Shown here piece after piece: positions 8,482 through 16,777 of a DNA stretch of 64,000 nucleotides. This stretch comes from Butyrivibrio sp. (lineage in GTDB: Bacteria; Bacillota; Clostridia; Lachnospirales; Lachnospiraceae). A program made the translations under genes and the position numbers. The stretch lies in the NCBI GenBank assembly GCA_017470505.1, contig JAFUYO010000016.1, positions 1 to 64,000 of the forward strand. The letters run 5' to 3'. The notes beneath the pieces are model-generated. The model did no database searches, had not been told where the DNA came from, and was given only the letters and a program-made list of their open reading frames with translations. How positions within the stretch are numbered: position 1 is the stretch's first letter; every line of letters begins with the position of its first letter.

Positions 8482-8682
8482 TCAAAGCTTGGTTACGTTT
8501 ACGGCCTGAGGTCCCTTTGAGCCTTCAATTACATCGTACTCTACAGAAGCGCCCTCTTCGAGAGACTTGAAACCTTCCATGTTGAGTCCTGAATAATGTA
8601 CGAAAACATCATTGCCAGCCTCGTCTGAAATGAAGCCGTAACCCTTCTGGTTGTTGAACCACTTAACAGTACCTTTGTTCAT
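8482..8682 (-). CDS. cold-shock protein, CspA family
   Basis: A 66-residue single-stranded nucleic acid binder with the OB fold and both RNP motifs (KGYGFI and VFVHYS). A longer reading frame extends upstream, but the family start [17 protein letters not shown] and a GGAGGT site set the start at 8682. The upstream leader contains a 7-bp hairpin (8718-8734), as is common for thermosensing cold-shock leaders, although its role here is not shown. Confidence 0.95.
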   Translation of the reverse strand: MNKGTVKWFNNQKGYGFISDEAGNDVFVHYSGLNMEGFKSLEEGASVEYDVIEGSKGPQAVNVTKL

Positions 8683-8717
8683 TGTAATACCTCCAAAAAA
8701 TAAAAAAATAATCGTTA

Positions 8718-8734
8718 TGTTGTCTATGACAACA
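8718..8734 (-). promoter_or_regulatory. hairpin in the leader of the cold-shock gene
   Basis: Arms tgttgtc and gacaaca with a 3-nt loop, 36 nt upstream of the start codon. It might be a transcript feature or an operator. Confidence 0.35.
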
Positions 8735-8890
8735 CATTTACGATAGCACATAAAATACTAAAAGTAAAGCAAAATAAAACTATTTATTGACTTTACTTTA
8801 AAAATTTAGCGTGTTAAAATATTTAAGTATGAAAGCAATATTGACGAAATATTGTTCAAAAGAATACTAAAATTATTCGGAGGAGATGAG

Positions 8891-9178
8891 ATGAATAAGA
8901 AGATCAGAACAGAGGCTGTTGATCACTTGTTTGATGCGGTGCTCTGCCTTCAGAATAAAGAGGAGTGCTACAGCTTTTTTGAGGATCTGTGTACGGTGAA
9001 TGAGCTTTTGTCCCTCTCTCAGAGGTTTGAAGTGGCATCGATGCTCAGAGACAAGAAGACCTATCTCGAGATCGCAGAGAAGACCGGGGCATCCACGGCT
9101 ACCATCAGCAGGGTCAACAGGTCACTCAATTACGGCGACGACGGATACGAGCTTGTTTTTACGCGTATGCAGAAGTAG
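8891..9178 (+). CDS. YerC/YecD family TrpR-related DNA-binding protein
   Basis: A 95-residue helical protein of the TrpR/YerC-YecD family. The helix-turn-helix is in KTYLEIAEKTGASTATISRVNRSL, near residues 56-80. The family is widespread in Firmicutes and its ligand is generally unknown. An ATG at 8852 is in frame, but GGAGG just before 8891 sets the shorter start. A strong terminator follows at 9201-9241. It is a single-gene unit. Confidence 0.88.
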   Translation: MNKKIRTEAVDHLFDAVLCLQNKEECYSFFEDLCTVNELLSLSQRFEVASMLRDKKTYLEIAEKTGASTATISRVNRSLNYGDDGYELVFTRMQK

Positions 9179-9200
9179 ACAGAGCTTTTACAAAAACAAT

Positions 9201-9241
9201 AAAAAACAGAAGGATTCACTGCCGTGGTCCTTCTGTTTTTT
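9201..9241 (+). terminator. intrinsic terminator after the YerC-like gene
   Basis: A 14-bp stem (aaaaaacagaagga / tccttctgtttttt) with a 13-nt loop. The A and T flanks make it potentially bidirectional. The same stem core recurs at 13566-13628. Confidence 0.9.
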
Positions 9242-9251
9242 ATTTGTCTCC

Positions 9252-9301
9252 GTGTGAAACCTGCGGGCACGAAGTACCTCTTGGCTTCGCATTTGTGTGC
9301 A
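9252..9301. repeat. GGGCACGAAGT structured repeat, copy a
   Basis: Aligns with 13660-13709 at most positions: g-g-gaaa, gggcacgaagt, cc-ctt-tg, attt-tg-gca. Both copies lie shortly after a terminator with the acagaagga stem. It occupies the space between the YerC-like and bactofilin genes, which converge here. No ORF is evident. Confidence 0.55.
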
Positions 9302-9315
9302 CTTAGGTTCTGCTG

Positions 9316-9798
9316 TTACGACTCAGAGCTATTATCGGTGCTGCTCTCGGAACTTTTTTCTGATGAATCTGATGCATTTTCAGTGCCGGATTCAGCCTCT
9401 TTCTGCTCCGGTGCTGCACTTGCGGCGGGCTTTTCCACGCCTGTCATATCGCACTGCCCCTGAAATACTGCGTTCTCATCGATAATAATACTCTTGCAGG
9501 CAACGTCTCCTATAACCTTGCCGGTGTCGCTGATCTCAACCTTGCCCTGGGGAGATGAGATGTTTCCTGTGATCTCGCCTGCAATGTAGGCGTTGAGCGA
9601 AGAAACCGCTCCTGTGATCTTTCCCTCCTGGCCGACGATGAGAGAGCCTGTGACCGTGACGTCGCCATTGACTGTCCCGTCTATCCTTGTTGAGTCATTT
9701 GTCTTTAGCGGACCGTCCAGGACAGATCCGGGACCTAAAATGGTTCCAACCTGTTCAAGAGTGGGATCGACGTTTGTATCTTTTTTTACTCCAAACAT
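9316..9798 (-). CDS. bactofilin family cytoskeletal protein
   Basis: A 160-residue polymer-forming protein. Residues 15-115 carry the DUF583/bactofilin beta-helix with its short regular turns (LKTNDSTRIDGTVNGDVTVTG, then IGEV-like rungs), followed by an acidic Ser/Glu-rich tail of about 45 residues. Bactofilins form nucleotide-free filaments at the membrane that position cell-wall enzymes. It lies 10 bp downstream of a LytM-like membrane gene in the same orientation, the same pairing known for bactofilins and M23 peptidases in Proteobacteria and Helicobacter. A GGAGG site precedes the ATG. Confidence 0.9.
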   Translation of the reverse strand: MFGVKKDTNVDPTLEQVGTILGPGSVLDGPLKTNDSTRIDGTVNGDVTVTGSLIVGQEGKITGAVSSLNAYIAGEITGNISSPQGKVEISDTGKVIGDVACKSIIIDENAVFQGQCDMTGVEKPAASAAPEQKEAESGTENASDSSEKSSESSTDNSSES

Positions 9799-9808
9799 AT
9801 TTGTCCTC

Positions 9809-10591
9809 CTAACCGTTGATTTCTATGAGATCCTCGGGATCTATGTACTGCTGGTCCTTCTGTATCTGGTATCCCAAAGTCGTATTGTTCTCTGTGATGA
9901 CATACAGGATATCGCCCTTATCTATCTGAGCACCCTCTGTAACAAGGACGTCACCGGAATTTCTGTAAATTGACTGATAACCGTTGCCGTGATCAATAGT
10001 GACGAGGTTGCCGAACTTGACATCGGTCGTGACTGTCAGAACCTCTCCGGAGCCCGAAGCGATGACGCTGTTTCCGGGGGATGACTCAAGCAGAACGATT
10101 GGGTTGCCTGTGGCGGTATCCTGATTGTCCTCTGTAAGAACAGTGACCTTGGTCTCGTTCGGGTCATCCCTGGCAGGTGTCATGGAAGCAGTCCCCGTCA
10201 GAGGAAAGCCGGACGGCACCGCCTTTGACTCAGCCTCCTCAGCAGAAATCTGTTCATCCTCGAGTCTCTGATTGAGAGCTGCGCTGAGCTGCTGAACCTT
10301 GGTCTCGAGCTGGTCATTGGAAGCCTCGAGGGTGCTGCCGGAAGTTTTGAGCTCATCGATCTGTGCCTTCTGCCGCTGCTCGATCGATTTGAGACTGACT
10401 ATGGTGATGGCAGAGTACAGAATGTAACATATGAGGAGCAGCACAATGGCAAATGCTCCGTACGCTAAGATCTGCGCTCTCATGTGATCGAGGTGTACGC
10501 TCCTTGTAGCGCCGTCCGAATCCCCCGAGATCAGCATAAGAGTATAGTGTCTTTTGTGTCTGTGTTTTCTGGGCTTATTTTCTGTGCTCAT
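9809..10591 (-). CDS. membrane-anchored LytM/M23-like protein, probably catalytically inactive
   Basis: A 260-residue protein with a basic cytoplasmic N-terminus (1-40), one membrane segment (41-66), a coiled coil (about 66-118), a linker and a C-terminal LytM fold (165-260). The fold is shown by GNLVTIDHGNGYQSIY and VTEGAQIDKGDILY. The usual zinc ligands are absent: the HxxxD site is not present, the YxHL site reads YRNS, and the HxH site reads GYQIQ. It is therefore more like an EnvC-type activator or scaffold than a peptidase. It is first in a two-gene unit with bactofilin, suggesting a transmembrane partner for the filament. Confidence 0.82.
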   Translation of the reverse strand: MSTENKPRKHRHKRHYTLMLISGDSDGATRSVHLDHMRAQILAYGAFAIVLLLICYILYSAITIVSLKSIEQRQKAQIDELKTSGSTLEASNDQLETKVQQLSAALNQRLEDEQISAEEAESKAVPSGFPLTGTASMTPARDDPNETKVTVLTEDNQDTATGNPIVLLESSPGNSVIASGSGEVLTVTTDVKFGNLVTIDHGNGYQSIYRNSGDVLVTEGAQIDKGDILYVITENNTTLGYQIQKDQQYIDPEDLIEING

Positions 10592-10724
10592 AATACCCTC
10601 CGATTATCAATAAATTTTATCATAGATGATAAGAGTATTGCAAATTATGATATGATATACAGGGTGGTGAAGCGGAGCAATCCGTATGTCATAACATAAA
10701 TTGTAAGAAGGAGCACATGCACTT

Positions 10725-12038
10725 ATGAACATTATTCTGCTGTCGGGCGGTTCGGGCAAGCGCCTCTGGCCGCTCTCTAACGATGTGAGGAGCAAGCAGT
10801 TTATCAAGATATTCAAAAATGAGGATGGGACCTACGAGTCAATGGTGCAGAGGATTTTTGGCAGCATCAGAAGGGTGGATCCCGATGCGACAATAACGAT
10901 TGCGACCAGCAAGAGCCAGATCTCTGCAATACACAATCAGGTGGGAAACGATGTTGGGATCAGCGTTGAGCCCTGCCGAAGGGACACCTTCCCCGCTATA
11001 GCACTTGCGACGTGTTATCTTGTGGATGAGCTGGGTGTTGATGAAAGCGATCCTGTTGTAGTCTGCCCTGTTGATCCTTACGTGGAGGACGACTACTTTG
11101 AGGCTCTCAAAAAACTCTCCGACCAGGCGGCAAAGGGCGAGGCAAACCTGGTACTCATGGGGATTGAGCCCACCTATCCCAGCGAGAAGTACGGCTATAT
11201 CATCCCCGCCTCCAAGGACGAGACAGCGGAGGTTATAAGCTTTAAGGAGAAACCCTCTGCAGAGGTTGCAAAGGATTATATCAAAAGAGGCGCACTCTGG
11301 AACGGCGGAGTTTTCGCCTACAAGCTCTCCTACGTCATAAAAAGAGCTCACGAGCTCATAGACTTTACCGACTATCAGGATCTCTTTTCCAAATATGAGA
11401 CACTTAAGAAAATATCTTTTGACTACGCGGTTGTTGAGAAGGAGGACAGGATTCAGGTGCAGAGATTTTCCGGCGCCTGGAAGGACCTCGGAACCTGGAA
11501 TACGCTGACTGAGGCGATGACGGAGAACGTTGTCGGCAAGGGTGTCATGAATGACAACTGCAGCGGCGTCCATATACTGAATGAACTAAATGTTCCGATT
11601 ATTGCGATGGGGCTCTCTGATGTAGTCATTTCGGCCTCACCGGAGGGAATCCTCGTGTCTGACAAGGAGCAGAGCTCCTATATCAAGCCCTACGTAGACA
11701 GCCTGGATCAGCAGATCATGTTTGCTGAAAAGAGCTGGGGCAGATATCAGGTCATGGATGTTGAGCCCGATGCGATGACTATTAAGGTCATACTCAATCC
11801 GGGACACTCCATGAACTACCACAGCCACAAGCACAGAGACGAGGTCTGGGTCGTGCTGTCGGGAACAGGCAGAACTGTTGTAGACGGAATGGAGCAGAAT
11901 ATTAAGCCCGGTGATGTGATCACCATGAGCGCAGGCTGCAGACACACTGTTTTTGCCGACACGGAGCTTAAGCTTGTGGAGGTGCAGCTCGGAGAAGATA
12001 TCTCGGTTGAGGACAAGCAGAAGTATGAGCTCGAATAG
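10725..12038 (+). CDS. manC: mannose-1-phosphate guanylyltransferase with C-terminal cupin
   Basis: Makes GDP-mannose from mannose-1-phosphate and GTP for glycan synthesis. The N-terminal nucleotidyltransferase carries LLSGGSGKRLWPLS and the FKEKP motif near residue 178. The C-terminal cupin (about 335-437) has NPGHSMNYHSHKHRDEVWVVLSG, as in the ManC/AlgA two-domain family. At 437 residues it is slightly shorter than proteobacterial ManC (about 470). An AAGGAG site precedes ATG 10725. The downstream manA overlaps its 3' end. Confidence 0.92.
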   Translation: MNIILLSGGSGKRLWPLSNDVRSKQFIKIFKNEDGTYESMVQRIFGSIRRVDPDATITIATSKSQISAIHNQVGNDVGISVEPCRRDTFPAIALATCYLVDELGVDESDPVVVCPVDPYVEDDYFEALKKLSDQAAKGEANLVLMGIEPTYPSEKYGYIIPASKDETAEVISFKEKPSAEVAKDYIKRGALWNGGVFAYKLSYVIKRAHELIDFTDYQDLFSKYETLKKISFDYAVVEKEDRIQVQRFSGAWKDLGTWNTLTEAMTENVVGKGVMNDNCSGVHILNELNVPIIAMGLSDVVISASPEGILVSDKEQSSYIKPYVDSLDQQIMFAEKSWGRYQVMDVEPDAMTIKVILNPGHSMNYHSHKHRDEVWVVLSGTGRTVVDGMEQNIKPGDVITMSAGCRHTVFADTELKLVEVQLGEDISVEDKQKYELE

Positions 12039-13032
12039 CGATAATAAGCCCTTTATGCTGCGGCCTGCAGGTAAGGACTATCTGTGGGGCGGGCGCAGAC
12101 TTAAGGATGATTTTGGAAAAGAAATAGACATGGAACCTCTTGCTGAGACCTGGGAGTGCTCAACTCACCCCGACGGCTCCAGTACTGTTTTTGGCGGAGA
12201 ATTTGACGGCAGGTCTCTTCGGGATGTGCTCTCCGATCACCCTGAGTTTCTGGGAGAGCACTCAGCGCACCTTGGGCAGCTCCCTATCATGATCAAGTTC
12301 ATCGATGCGGCAGCAGATCTCTCGGTTCAGGTCCATCCAAGCGATGAGTATGCGGCAAAGTATGAGAACGGCCAGCTTGGAAAGAGCGAGATGTGGTACG
12401 TCTTAGATGCCGCCCCCGGAGCAAAACTTATCTACGGCCTTAGGAGTGACCACACCAGGAGCGAGGTGCTTGGGTTTATTGAGAGGGGAACACTCATCAG
12501 GCACCTTCAGTTTGTGCCGATCAAGAAGAACGATGTGTTTTTTGTTGAGTCGGGAACTATTCATGCAATCGGAGCGGGAGCACTCGTAGCCGAGATACAG
12601 GAGAGCAGCAACTTAACCTACAGACTTTACGATTACGACAGGATCGGGAGAGATGGCAGAAAGAGAGAGCTCCACATAGACAAGGCTCTTGATGTAGCCA
12701 ACCTAAAGAGCATGGCAGAGCCCAGGCAGGCCATACGGGTACTAAAGTACAGCCCGGGAGTAGCCAGAGAACTCCTCTCCAGATGTAAGTATTTTGAAGT
12801 GTACAGAATGCTGGTAAACACCGAGCGAAGGCAGATCGTGACCTATCAGACAGACGAGCTCTCCTTCAAGGTCCTTCTGACAATTGACGGGTGCGGCGCA
12901 ATCTCTTTTCAGAACGATGCCGGAGCACGCAGTTACATCGATGTATACAAAGGAGACTGCATCTTCGTCCCCGCCAACTCCCGGCAGCTCACCATCAGCG
13001 GCAAGCTCGAGTTCCTCGACGTAACCTGCTGA
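12025..13032 (+). CDS. manA: mannose-6-phosphate isomerase, class I
   Basis: Zinc enzyme that converts fructose-6-phosphate and mannose-6-phosphate. Visible motifs are FMLRPAGKDYLWGGRRLKDDFG at the start, the metal motif SVQVHPSDEYA, GKSEMWYVLDA, and HAIGAGALVAEIQESSNLTYRLYDY. I use ATG 12025, inside the end of manC and in a different frame; a later ATG at 12058 (MLRPAGK) is possible. With ManC it supplies GDP-mannose precursors; no phosphomannomutase gene is present here. The product is about 335 residues, similar to Bacillus ManA. Confidence 0.9.
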   Translation: MSSNSDNKPFMLRPAGKDYLWGGRRLKDDFGKEIDMEPLAETWECSTHPDGSSTVFGGEFDGRSLRDVLSDHPEFLGEHSAHLGQLPIMIKFIDAAADLSVQVHPSDEYAAKYENGQLGKSEMWYVLDAAPGAKLIYGLRSDHTRSEVLGFIERGTLIRHLQFVPIKKNDVFFVESGTIHAIGAGALVAEIQESSNLTYRLYDYDRIGRDGRKRELHIDKALDVANLKSMAEPRQAIRVLKYSPGVARELLSRCKYFEVYRMLVNTERRQIVTYQTDELSFKVLLTIDGCGAISFQNDAGARSYIDVYKGDCIFVPANSRQLTISGKLEFLDVTC

Positions 13033-13128
13033 GCGCCATTGATTTAAGTAAATGCAAAACAGATTAACGCTTTCTTGCACATGGATGGCAGCTGGCGAAT
13101 GGGGAGATTGAGCGTAGGAAGCATGAAA

Positions 13129-13490
13129 TTCTAGCAAACTAGGCCCAAAGTGCTGATATGACTGGAAAAAGAGATGGAAGCCAGTGTTAGGAAGGATGAA
13201 ATTCTAGCAAAACAGTCCAAAAGAGCTAATATGACTGGAAAAAAGAGATGGAGGCAGTGGAAGTCAACAGGAATTTCTAGCAAAACTCGCCCAAATGGCG
13301 AAGTTGACTGGAAAAAGAGGGGGATGGCAGTGGAAGTCAACGGGAATTTCTAGCAAAACTGGCGAAATAGTCGAATATGACTAGAAAAAAGATTTGTAAG
13401 GCAGTGACAGGAAACAGACAATTCTAACAAAACACGCCAAATAGCCGAAAATGACTTGAATTTGCGGCGAAATGCAAGAAGCAGGCTCTG
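13129..13490. repeat. 73-bp tandem repeat, five units
   Basis: Units begin at ttctagcaaa: 13129, 13202, 13275, 13348 and 13422 (periods 73, 73, 73, 74). Shared blocks are ttctagcaaaac, aatatgactggaaaaa and ggcagtgga; units diverge by roughly a quarter. A decayed partial unit precedes it (about 13082-13128). The period is not a multiple of three and no ribosome site is present, so it is not coding. The units have no constant-repeat/variable-spacer pattern, so it is not CRISPR. Confidence 0.88.
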
Positions 13491-13565
13491 CAGAAAGCAG
13501 ATGTATGCTGAGGCGGAAGAGTCAGAAGCAGCCGCCATAAGTATAGATGATTATAGTGTAAAATG

Positions 13566-13628
13566 AAAAAACAGAAGGATACCGATTTCTCAAAATAACA
13601 TGAAATGAGGTGTCCTTCTGTTTTTTTT
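13566..13628 (+). terminator. terminator with acagaagga stem and 33-nt loop
   Basis: Arms acagaagga (13571-13579) and tccttctgt (13613-13621) are followed by eight T in total. The stem matches the terminator at 9201-9241. The loop has an aataacatga...gagg block that also occurs in the apical loop of the 22202-22382 structure. It lies 530 bp past manA, with the tandem repeats between. Confidence 0.75.
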
Positions 13629-13657
13629 ATTTTAGGGAAGCACGGATTAAGTGTTTC

Positions 13658-13710
13658 CTGCGCGAAATCCGAGGGCACGAAGTGCCCTTCTGCTGCGGAT
13701 TTCTGCGCAT
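13658..13710. repeat. GGGCACGAAGT structured repeat, copy b
   Basis: Outer arms gcgcgaaatccg (13660-13671) and cggatttctgcgc (13696-13708) enclose the inner hairpin agggcac/gtgccct. The copy at 9252-9301 is similar but with weaker stems. A further 10-bp hairpin (gaaacgctga / tcagcgtttc) follows at about 13729-13753. Confidence 0.6.
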
Positions 13711-13788
13711 CCTCGCGGAGCGTCTGGGGAAACGCTGAATTAATCAGCGTTTCTTTAGCAAATCACGATGCATGCGCAGCGAGCAGCT

Positions 13789-13870
13789 ACACTTGCGTCG
13801 GCAGCCTCGCCCCGTTACGCGCACACACTTGCGTCGGCAGCCTCGCCCGTTACGCGTACACTTGCGTCGG
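13789..13870. repeat. short direct repeats acacttgcgtcgg
   Basis: Three copies of acacttgcgtcgg begin at 13789, 13825 and 13858. The first two continue with cagcctcgccc and gttacgcg. It lies directly after the 3' end of the cellobiose phosphorylase gene on the minus strand. Function is unknown. Confidence 0.75.
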
Positions 13871-13893
13871 CTCTATCTCACCTTTTTGCGCTA

Positions 13894-16332
13894 TCAGCCC
13901 ATCTGAGCCACAACTGTGTACTCAGATACGCCTTCCTCGTAAGGAATCACGTTGCCACTTACAGCCTTGCCGTTTACTGTGAGTTCCCTGACGCCCTTCT
14001 GTGCGCCGTTTGTTTTGACGCTGATTTTGTAGGTTGCACCACGGTACTTCCTGGTGAGCTCATAGTCTCCGAAGCCCTCAGGGATGCAGGGATTGATCAT
14101 GAGCCCCTTGTGAGTGGGGTAAACGCCCAGGATGTACTGTGAGATGTTTACGAAGGTCCATGCGGCTGTTCCGGTGAGCCAGCTGTTCTTGCCCTGTCCG
14201 AAGAACTTGGCGTCCTTGCCGGCAACCATCTGTGAGTAGACATATGGCTCTGTGCAGTGAACATCGCTGATATCTTCTATGTAAGCGGGGCAGGTCTTCT
14301 TGTAGATCTCAAAGGCCCTGTCGCCGTGGCCAAGTACTGTTTCAGCGATTGAAACCCAGGGGTTGTTGTGGCAGAAGATTCCGCCGTTCTCCTTGTATCC
14401 GGGCGGATAAGAGCTTATTTCGCCAAGCTCAAGGTGATACCTGGTATATGAGGGAGAGAGGATCATTACACCGTACCTGGTGTCGAGTCTCTCCTCGACG
14501 CTCTTAAGCGCCTTCTCTGCAAGACCCTCCTTGACACCGATGCCTGCGAGTACGCAGAAGCCCTGGGGTTCAATGTAGATCTGGCCCTCGTCGCACTCCT
14601 TGGAGCCGACCTTGTTTGACTTGGCATCGTAAGCTCTTACGAACCAGTCGCCATCCCAGCCTGCAGTGATCGCTGCATCATATACCTTCCTGACTTCATC
14701 GCGGGCCCTTTTCGCCTCAGCGTCATCTCCGAGAAGTTCAGATAGCTGTGCGTACTCCTCGCCGTACTTTACAAACATGCCTGCGATGAACACAGACTCC
14801 GCGACAGGTCCCTCTGAGGGGCCGAAGGTCTGGAATGACTCTCCGGGATGCTCTGAGAAGCAGTTGAGGTTTAAGCAGTCGTTCCAGTCAGCTCTTCCGA
14901 TGAGAGGAAGACCGTGAGGACCCTTGTGCGTTGCTGTAAAGTCGAAGGATCTCTTTAAGTGGTCCATAAGAGGCCGGGCTACCGACTCATCGTTGTCGAA
15001 GGGAACCATCTCATTTAATATGGAAAGATCGCCGCTCTCTCTGATGTACGCGCTTGTTCCTGCGATGAGCCACAGAGGGTCATCGTTAAAGCCTGAGCCG
15101 ATGTCGGAATTGCCCTTCTTGGTAAGGGGCTGGTACTGGTGATAAGCAGATCCGTCCTGGAACTGTGTTGACGCTATGTCGATGATCCTCTGCCTCGCCC
15201 TGTCGGGAATCAGGTGTACAAATCCGAGAAGGTCCTGACAGGAATCCCTGAAGCCCATTCCGCGGCCGATTCCTGACTCATAGTAGGAAGCGGATCTTGA
15301 CATATTGAATGTAACCATGCACTGGTACTGGTTCCAGATGTTTACCATGCGGTCAACCTTCTCATTGGAGGATGAGACATGGTAGATGGAGAGGAGATCC
15401 TTCCAGTAGTCCTTGAGCTCTGAAAGAGCCTTGTCAACTGCATCTTCGCTCTTATACCTTGCTAGCATCTCTTTTGCCGGCTCCTTGTTGATGACTGAAG
15501 GAGCTTCCCACTTCCTGTCCTCGGGGTTCTCGATGTAGCCGAGCACGAAGATGAAGGTCTGTGACTCTCCGGGTGCAAGGCTTACATTTATCTGATGTGA
15601 TGCGATGGGAGACCATCCGCTTGCAAGCTCGCCTGAGCACTTGCCTCTCTTAACAGCATCCGGGCTGTCGGGGCCGTTGTATGCGCCGAGGAAGGCATCT
15701 CTGCTGGTGTCAAAGCCGTTTACAGCCCTGTTCACAGCGTATACTGCGTAGTGGTTGCGTCTCTCCCTGTACTCTGTCTTGTGGTAGATAACGCTGCCGC
15801 CGTCTGTAACTTCAACCTCACCTGTTGAGAGGTTTCTCTGGAAGTTCTTCATATCGTCATCGGCATTCCACAGACACCACTCTACATATGAAAAGAGCTG
15901 TATGTCCGCCCTGGAAGATCTGTTGTTTGTGAGGGTGACTTTGGAAATCTCACAGTTGTCGTTCATGGGAACAAAGGTGAGGACCCTGGCCTGTATGTCA
16001 TTCTTGGATGAAGTCCATGTGCTGTATCCAAGGCCGTGCCTGCACTCATAGCTGTCGAGATCAGTCTTCACAGGCTGCCATCCGGGATTCCAGATAGTAT
16101 CTCCATCCTTAATATAGAAGTATTTGCCGTTGTTGTCATAGGGAACATTGTTGTAGCGATATCTGGTCAGACGCAGAAGCTTGGCATCCTTGTAAAAGGT
16201 GTAGCCTCCGCAGGTGTTTGATATCAGGGAAAAGAACTCGCGGTTCCCCAGATAGTTGATCCAGGGGAGCGGAGTTTTGGGCGTTGAAATAACGTATTCA
16301 AGCGCGCTGTCGTCAAAATTGCCGTACTTCAT
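13894..16332 (-). CDS. cbp: cellobiose phosphorylase (GH94)
   Basis: Cytoplasmic enzyme that splits cellobiose with phosphate into glucose-1-phosphate and glucose. At 812 residues it is close in length to, and reads along its whole length like, clostridial cellobiose phosphorylases: [14 protein letters not shown] (17-30), YRYNNVP (58-64), [13 protein letters not shown] (352-364) and the catalytic ADWNDCLNL with Asp485. The order is N-terminal beta-sandwich, helical linker, (alpha/alpha)6 barrel and C-terminal beta domain. The gene is divergent from a LacI-type regulator, with palindromic operators between them, and the sugar importer follows the regulator. This fits uptake of cellobiose or cellodextrin followed by energy-saving phosphorolysis. 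Confidence 0.95.
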   Translation of the reverse strand: MKYGNFDDSALEYVISTPKTPLPWINYLGNREFFSLISNTCGGYTFYKDAKLLRLTRYRYNNVPYDNNGKYFYIKDGDTIWNPGWQPVKTDLDSYECRHGLGYSTWTSSKNDIQARVLTFVPMNDNCEISKVTLTNNRSSRADIQLFSYVEWCLWNADDDMKNFQRNLSTGEVEVTDGGSVIYHKTEYRERRNHYAVYAVNRAVNGFDTSRDAFLGAYNGPDSPDAVKRGKCSGELASGWSPIASHQINVSLAPGESQTFIFVLGYIENPEDRKWEAPSVINKEPAKEMLARYKSEDAVDKALSELKDYWKDLLSIYHVSSSNEKVDRMVNIWNQYQCMVTFNMSRSASYYESGIGRGMGFRDSCQDLLGFVHLIPDRARQRIIDIASTQFQDGSAYHQYQPLTKKGNSDIGSGFNDDPLWLIAGTSAYIRESGDLSILNEMVPFDNDESVARPLMDHLKRSFDFTATHKGPHGLPLIGRADWNDCLNLNCFSEHPGESFQTFGPSEGPVAESVFIAGMFVKYGEEYAQLSELLGDDAEAKRARDEVRKVYDAAITAGWDGDWFVRAYDAKSNKVGSKECDEGQIYIEPQGFCVLAGIGVKEGLAEKALKSVEERLDTRYGVMILSPSYTRYHLELGEISSYPPGYKENGGIFCHNNPWVSIAETVLGHGDRAFEIYKKTCPAYIEDISDVHCTEPYVYSQMVAGKDAKFFGQGKNSWLTGTAAWTFVNISQYILGVYPTHKGLMINPCIPEGFGDYELTRKYRGATYKISVKTNGAQKGVRELTVNGKAVSGNVIPYEEGVSEYTVVAQMG

Positions 16333-16351
16333 AAATAACCTCCCGTCACTG

Positions 16352-16389
16352 GTCCTAAGGTGGACCGCTTGCTGCGGATCTCTTAGGAC
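16352..16389. repeat. GTCCTAAGG hairpin, copy 1
   Basis: Outer arms gtcctaag and cttaggac enclose accgc/gcgg. A second copy with the same outer arms and accgc...cgg core is at 23020-23052. Here it lies 20-57 nt upstream of the cbp start, in the leader on the minus strand. Confidence 0.65.
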
Positions 16390-16425
16390 GGTCTACAGTT
16401 TTCATAATATATTTTACACCTGTCA

Positions 16426-16439
16426 CTTAAACGTTTAAG
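16426..16439. promoter_or_regulatory. LacI-type operator, perfect 14-bp palindrome
   Basis: cttaaacgtttaag is a perfect palindrome with the central CG typical of LacI-family sites. It is on the cbp side of the divergent region, probably at the cbp promoter. Confidence 0.7.
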
Positions 16440-16587
16440 ATGTCTGTTAGGCATATTATATACGCTGACAGAACGATTTTCAACAGGAAATTTGATGCAA
16501 AAAAATCCCGAAAATATCAGCATTGTCACGAAAATAAAGGCGATGGTACACACATCTTTATTTTAGAAATGAAAAACAGCCTTATTT

Positions 16588-16601
16588 TGCGAAAACGTTT
16601 A
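16588..16601. promoter_or_regulatory. LacI/CcpA-like operator
   Basis: The aaaacgttt core in tgcgaaaacgttta resembles the palindromes at 16426 and 16752. It lies in the middle of the cbp-lacI intergenic region. Confidence 0.5.
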
Positions 16602-16751
16602 CTGAAAATATGAACAAAATGTAAATGCAATGAGAAAAATATATGAAATACCGATTTGAAATTTGTAAAAGACTAACAAAAAATATAAAAATGCACAAAA
16701 AAATGAAAAGCTGACTTGCATTTAAAGTAATTTCGTTGTATATTGAAAACA

Positions 16752-16765
16752 CGAAAACGATTAAG
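16752..16765 (+). promoter_or_regulatory. possible autoregulatory operator before the LacI gene
   Basis: cgaaaacgattaag shares both half-sites with the palindrome at 16426 and lies 13 nt before the regulator's ATG. The 445-bp gap between cbp and lacI holds these three sites, the hairpin at 16352 and otherwise AT-rich DNA. Confidence 0.5.
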
Positions 16766-16777
16766 TGAGAAAAAGCG

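Noticed and set aside
10839-11573. 244-codon open frame antisense to manC
   Set aside because: No ribosome site or family motif, and manC is firmly supported across the region.
13129-13490. CRISPR array
   Set aside because: Units are continuous, without a constant short repeat and unique spacers, and no cas gene is nearby.
13131-13678. Minus-strand open frames across the 73-bp repeats
   Set aside because: The repeat period is not a multiple of three, so each unit changes frame; no ribosome site is present and the residues are not conserved between units.
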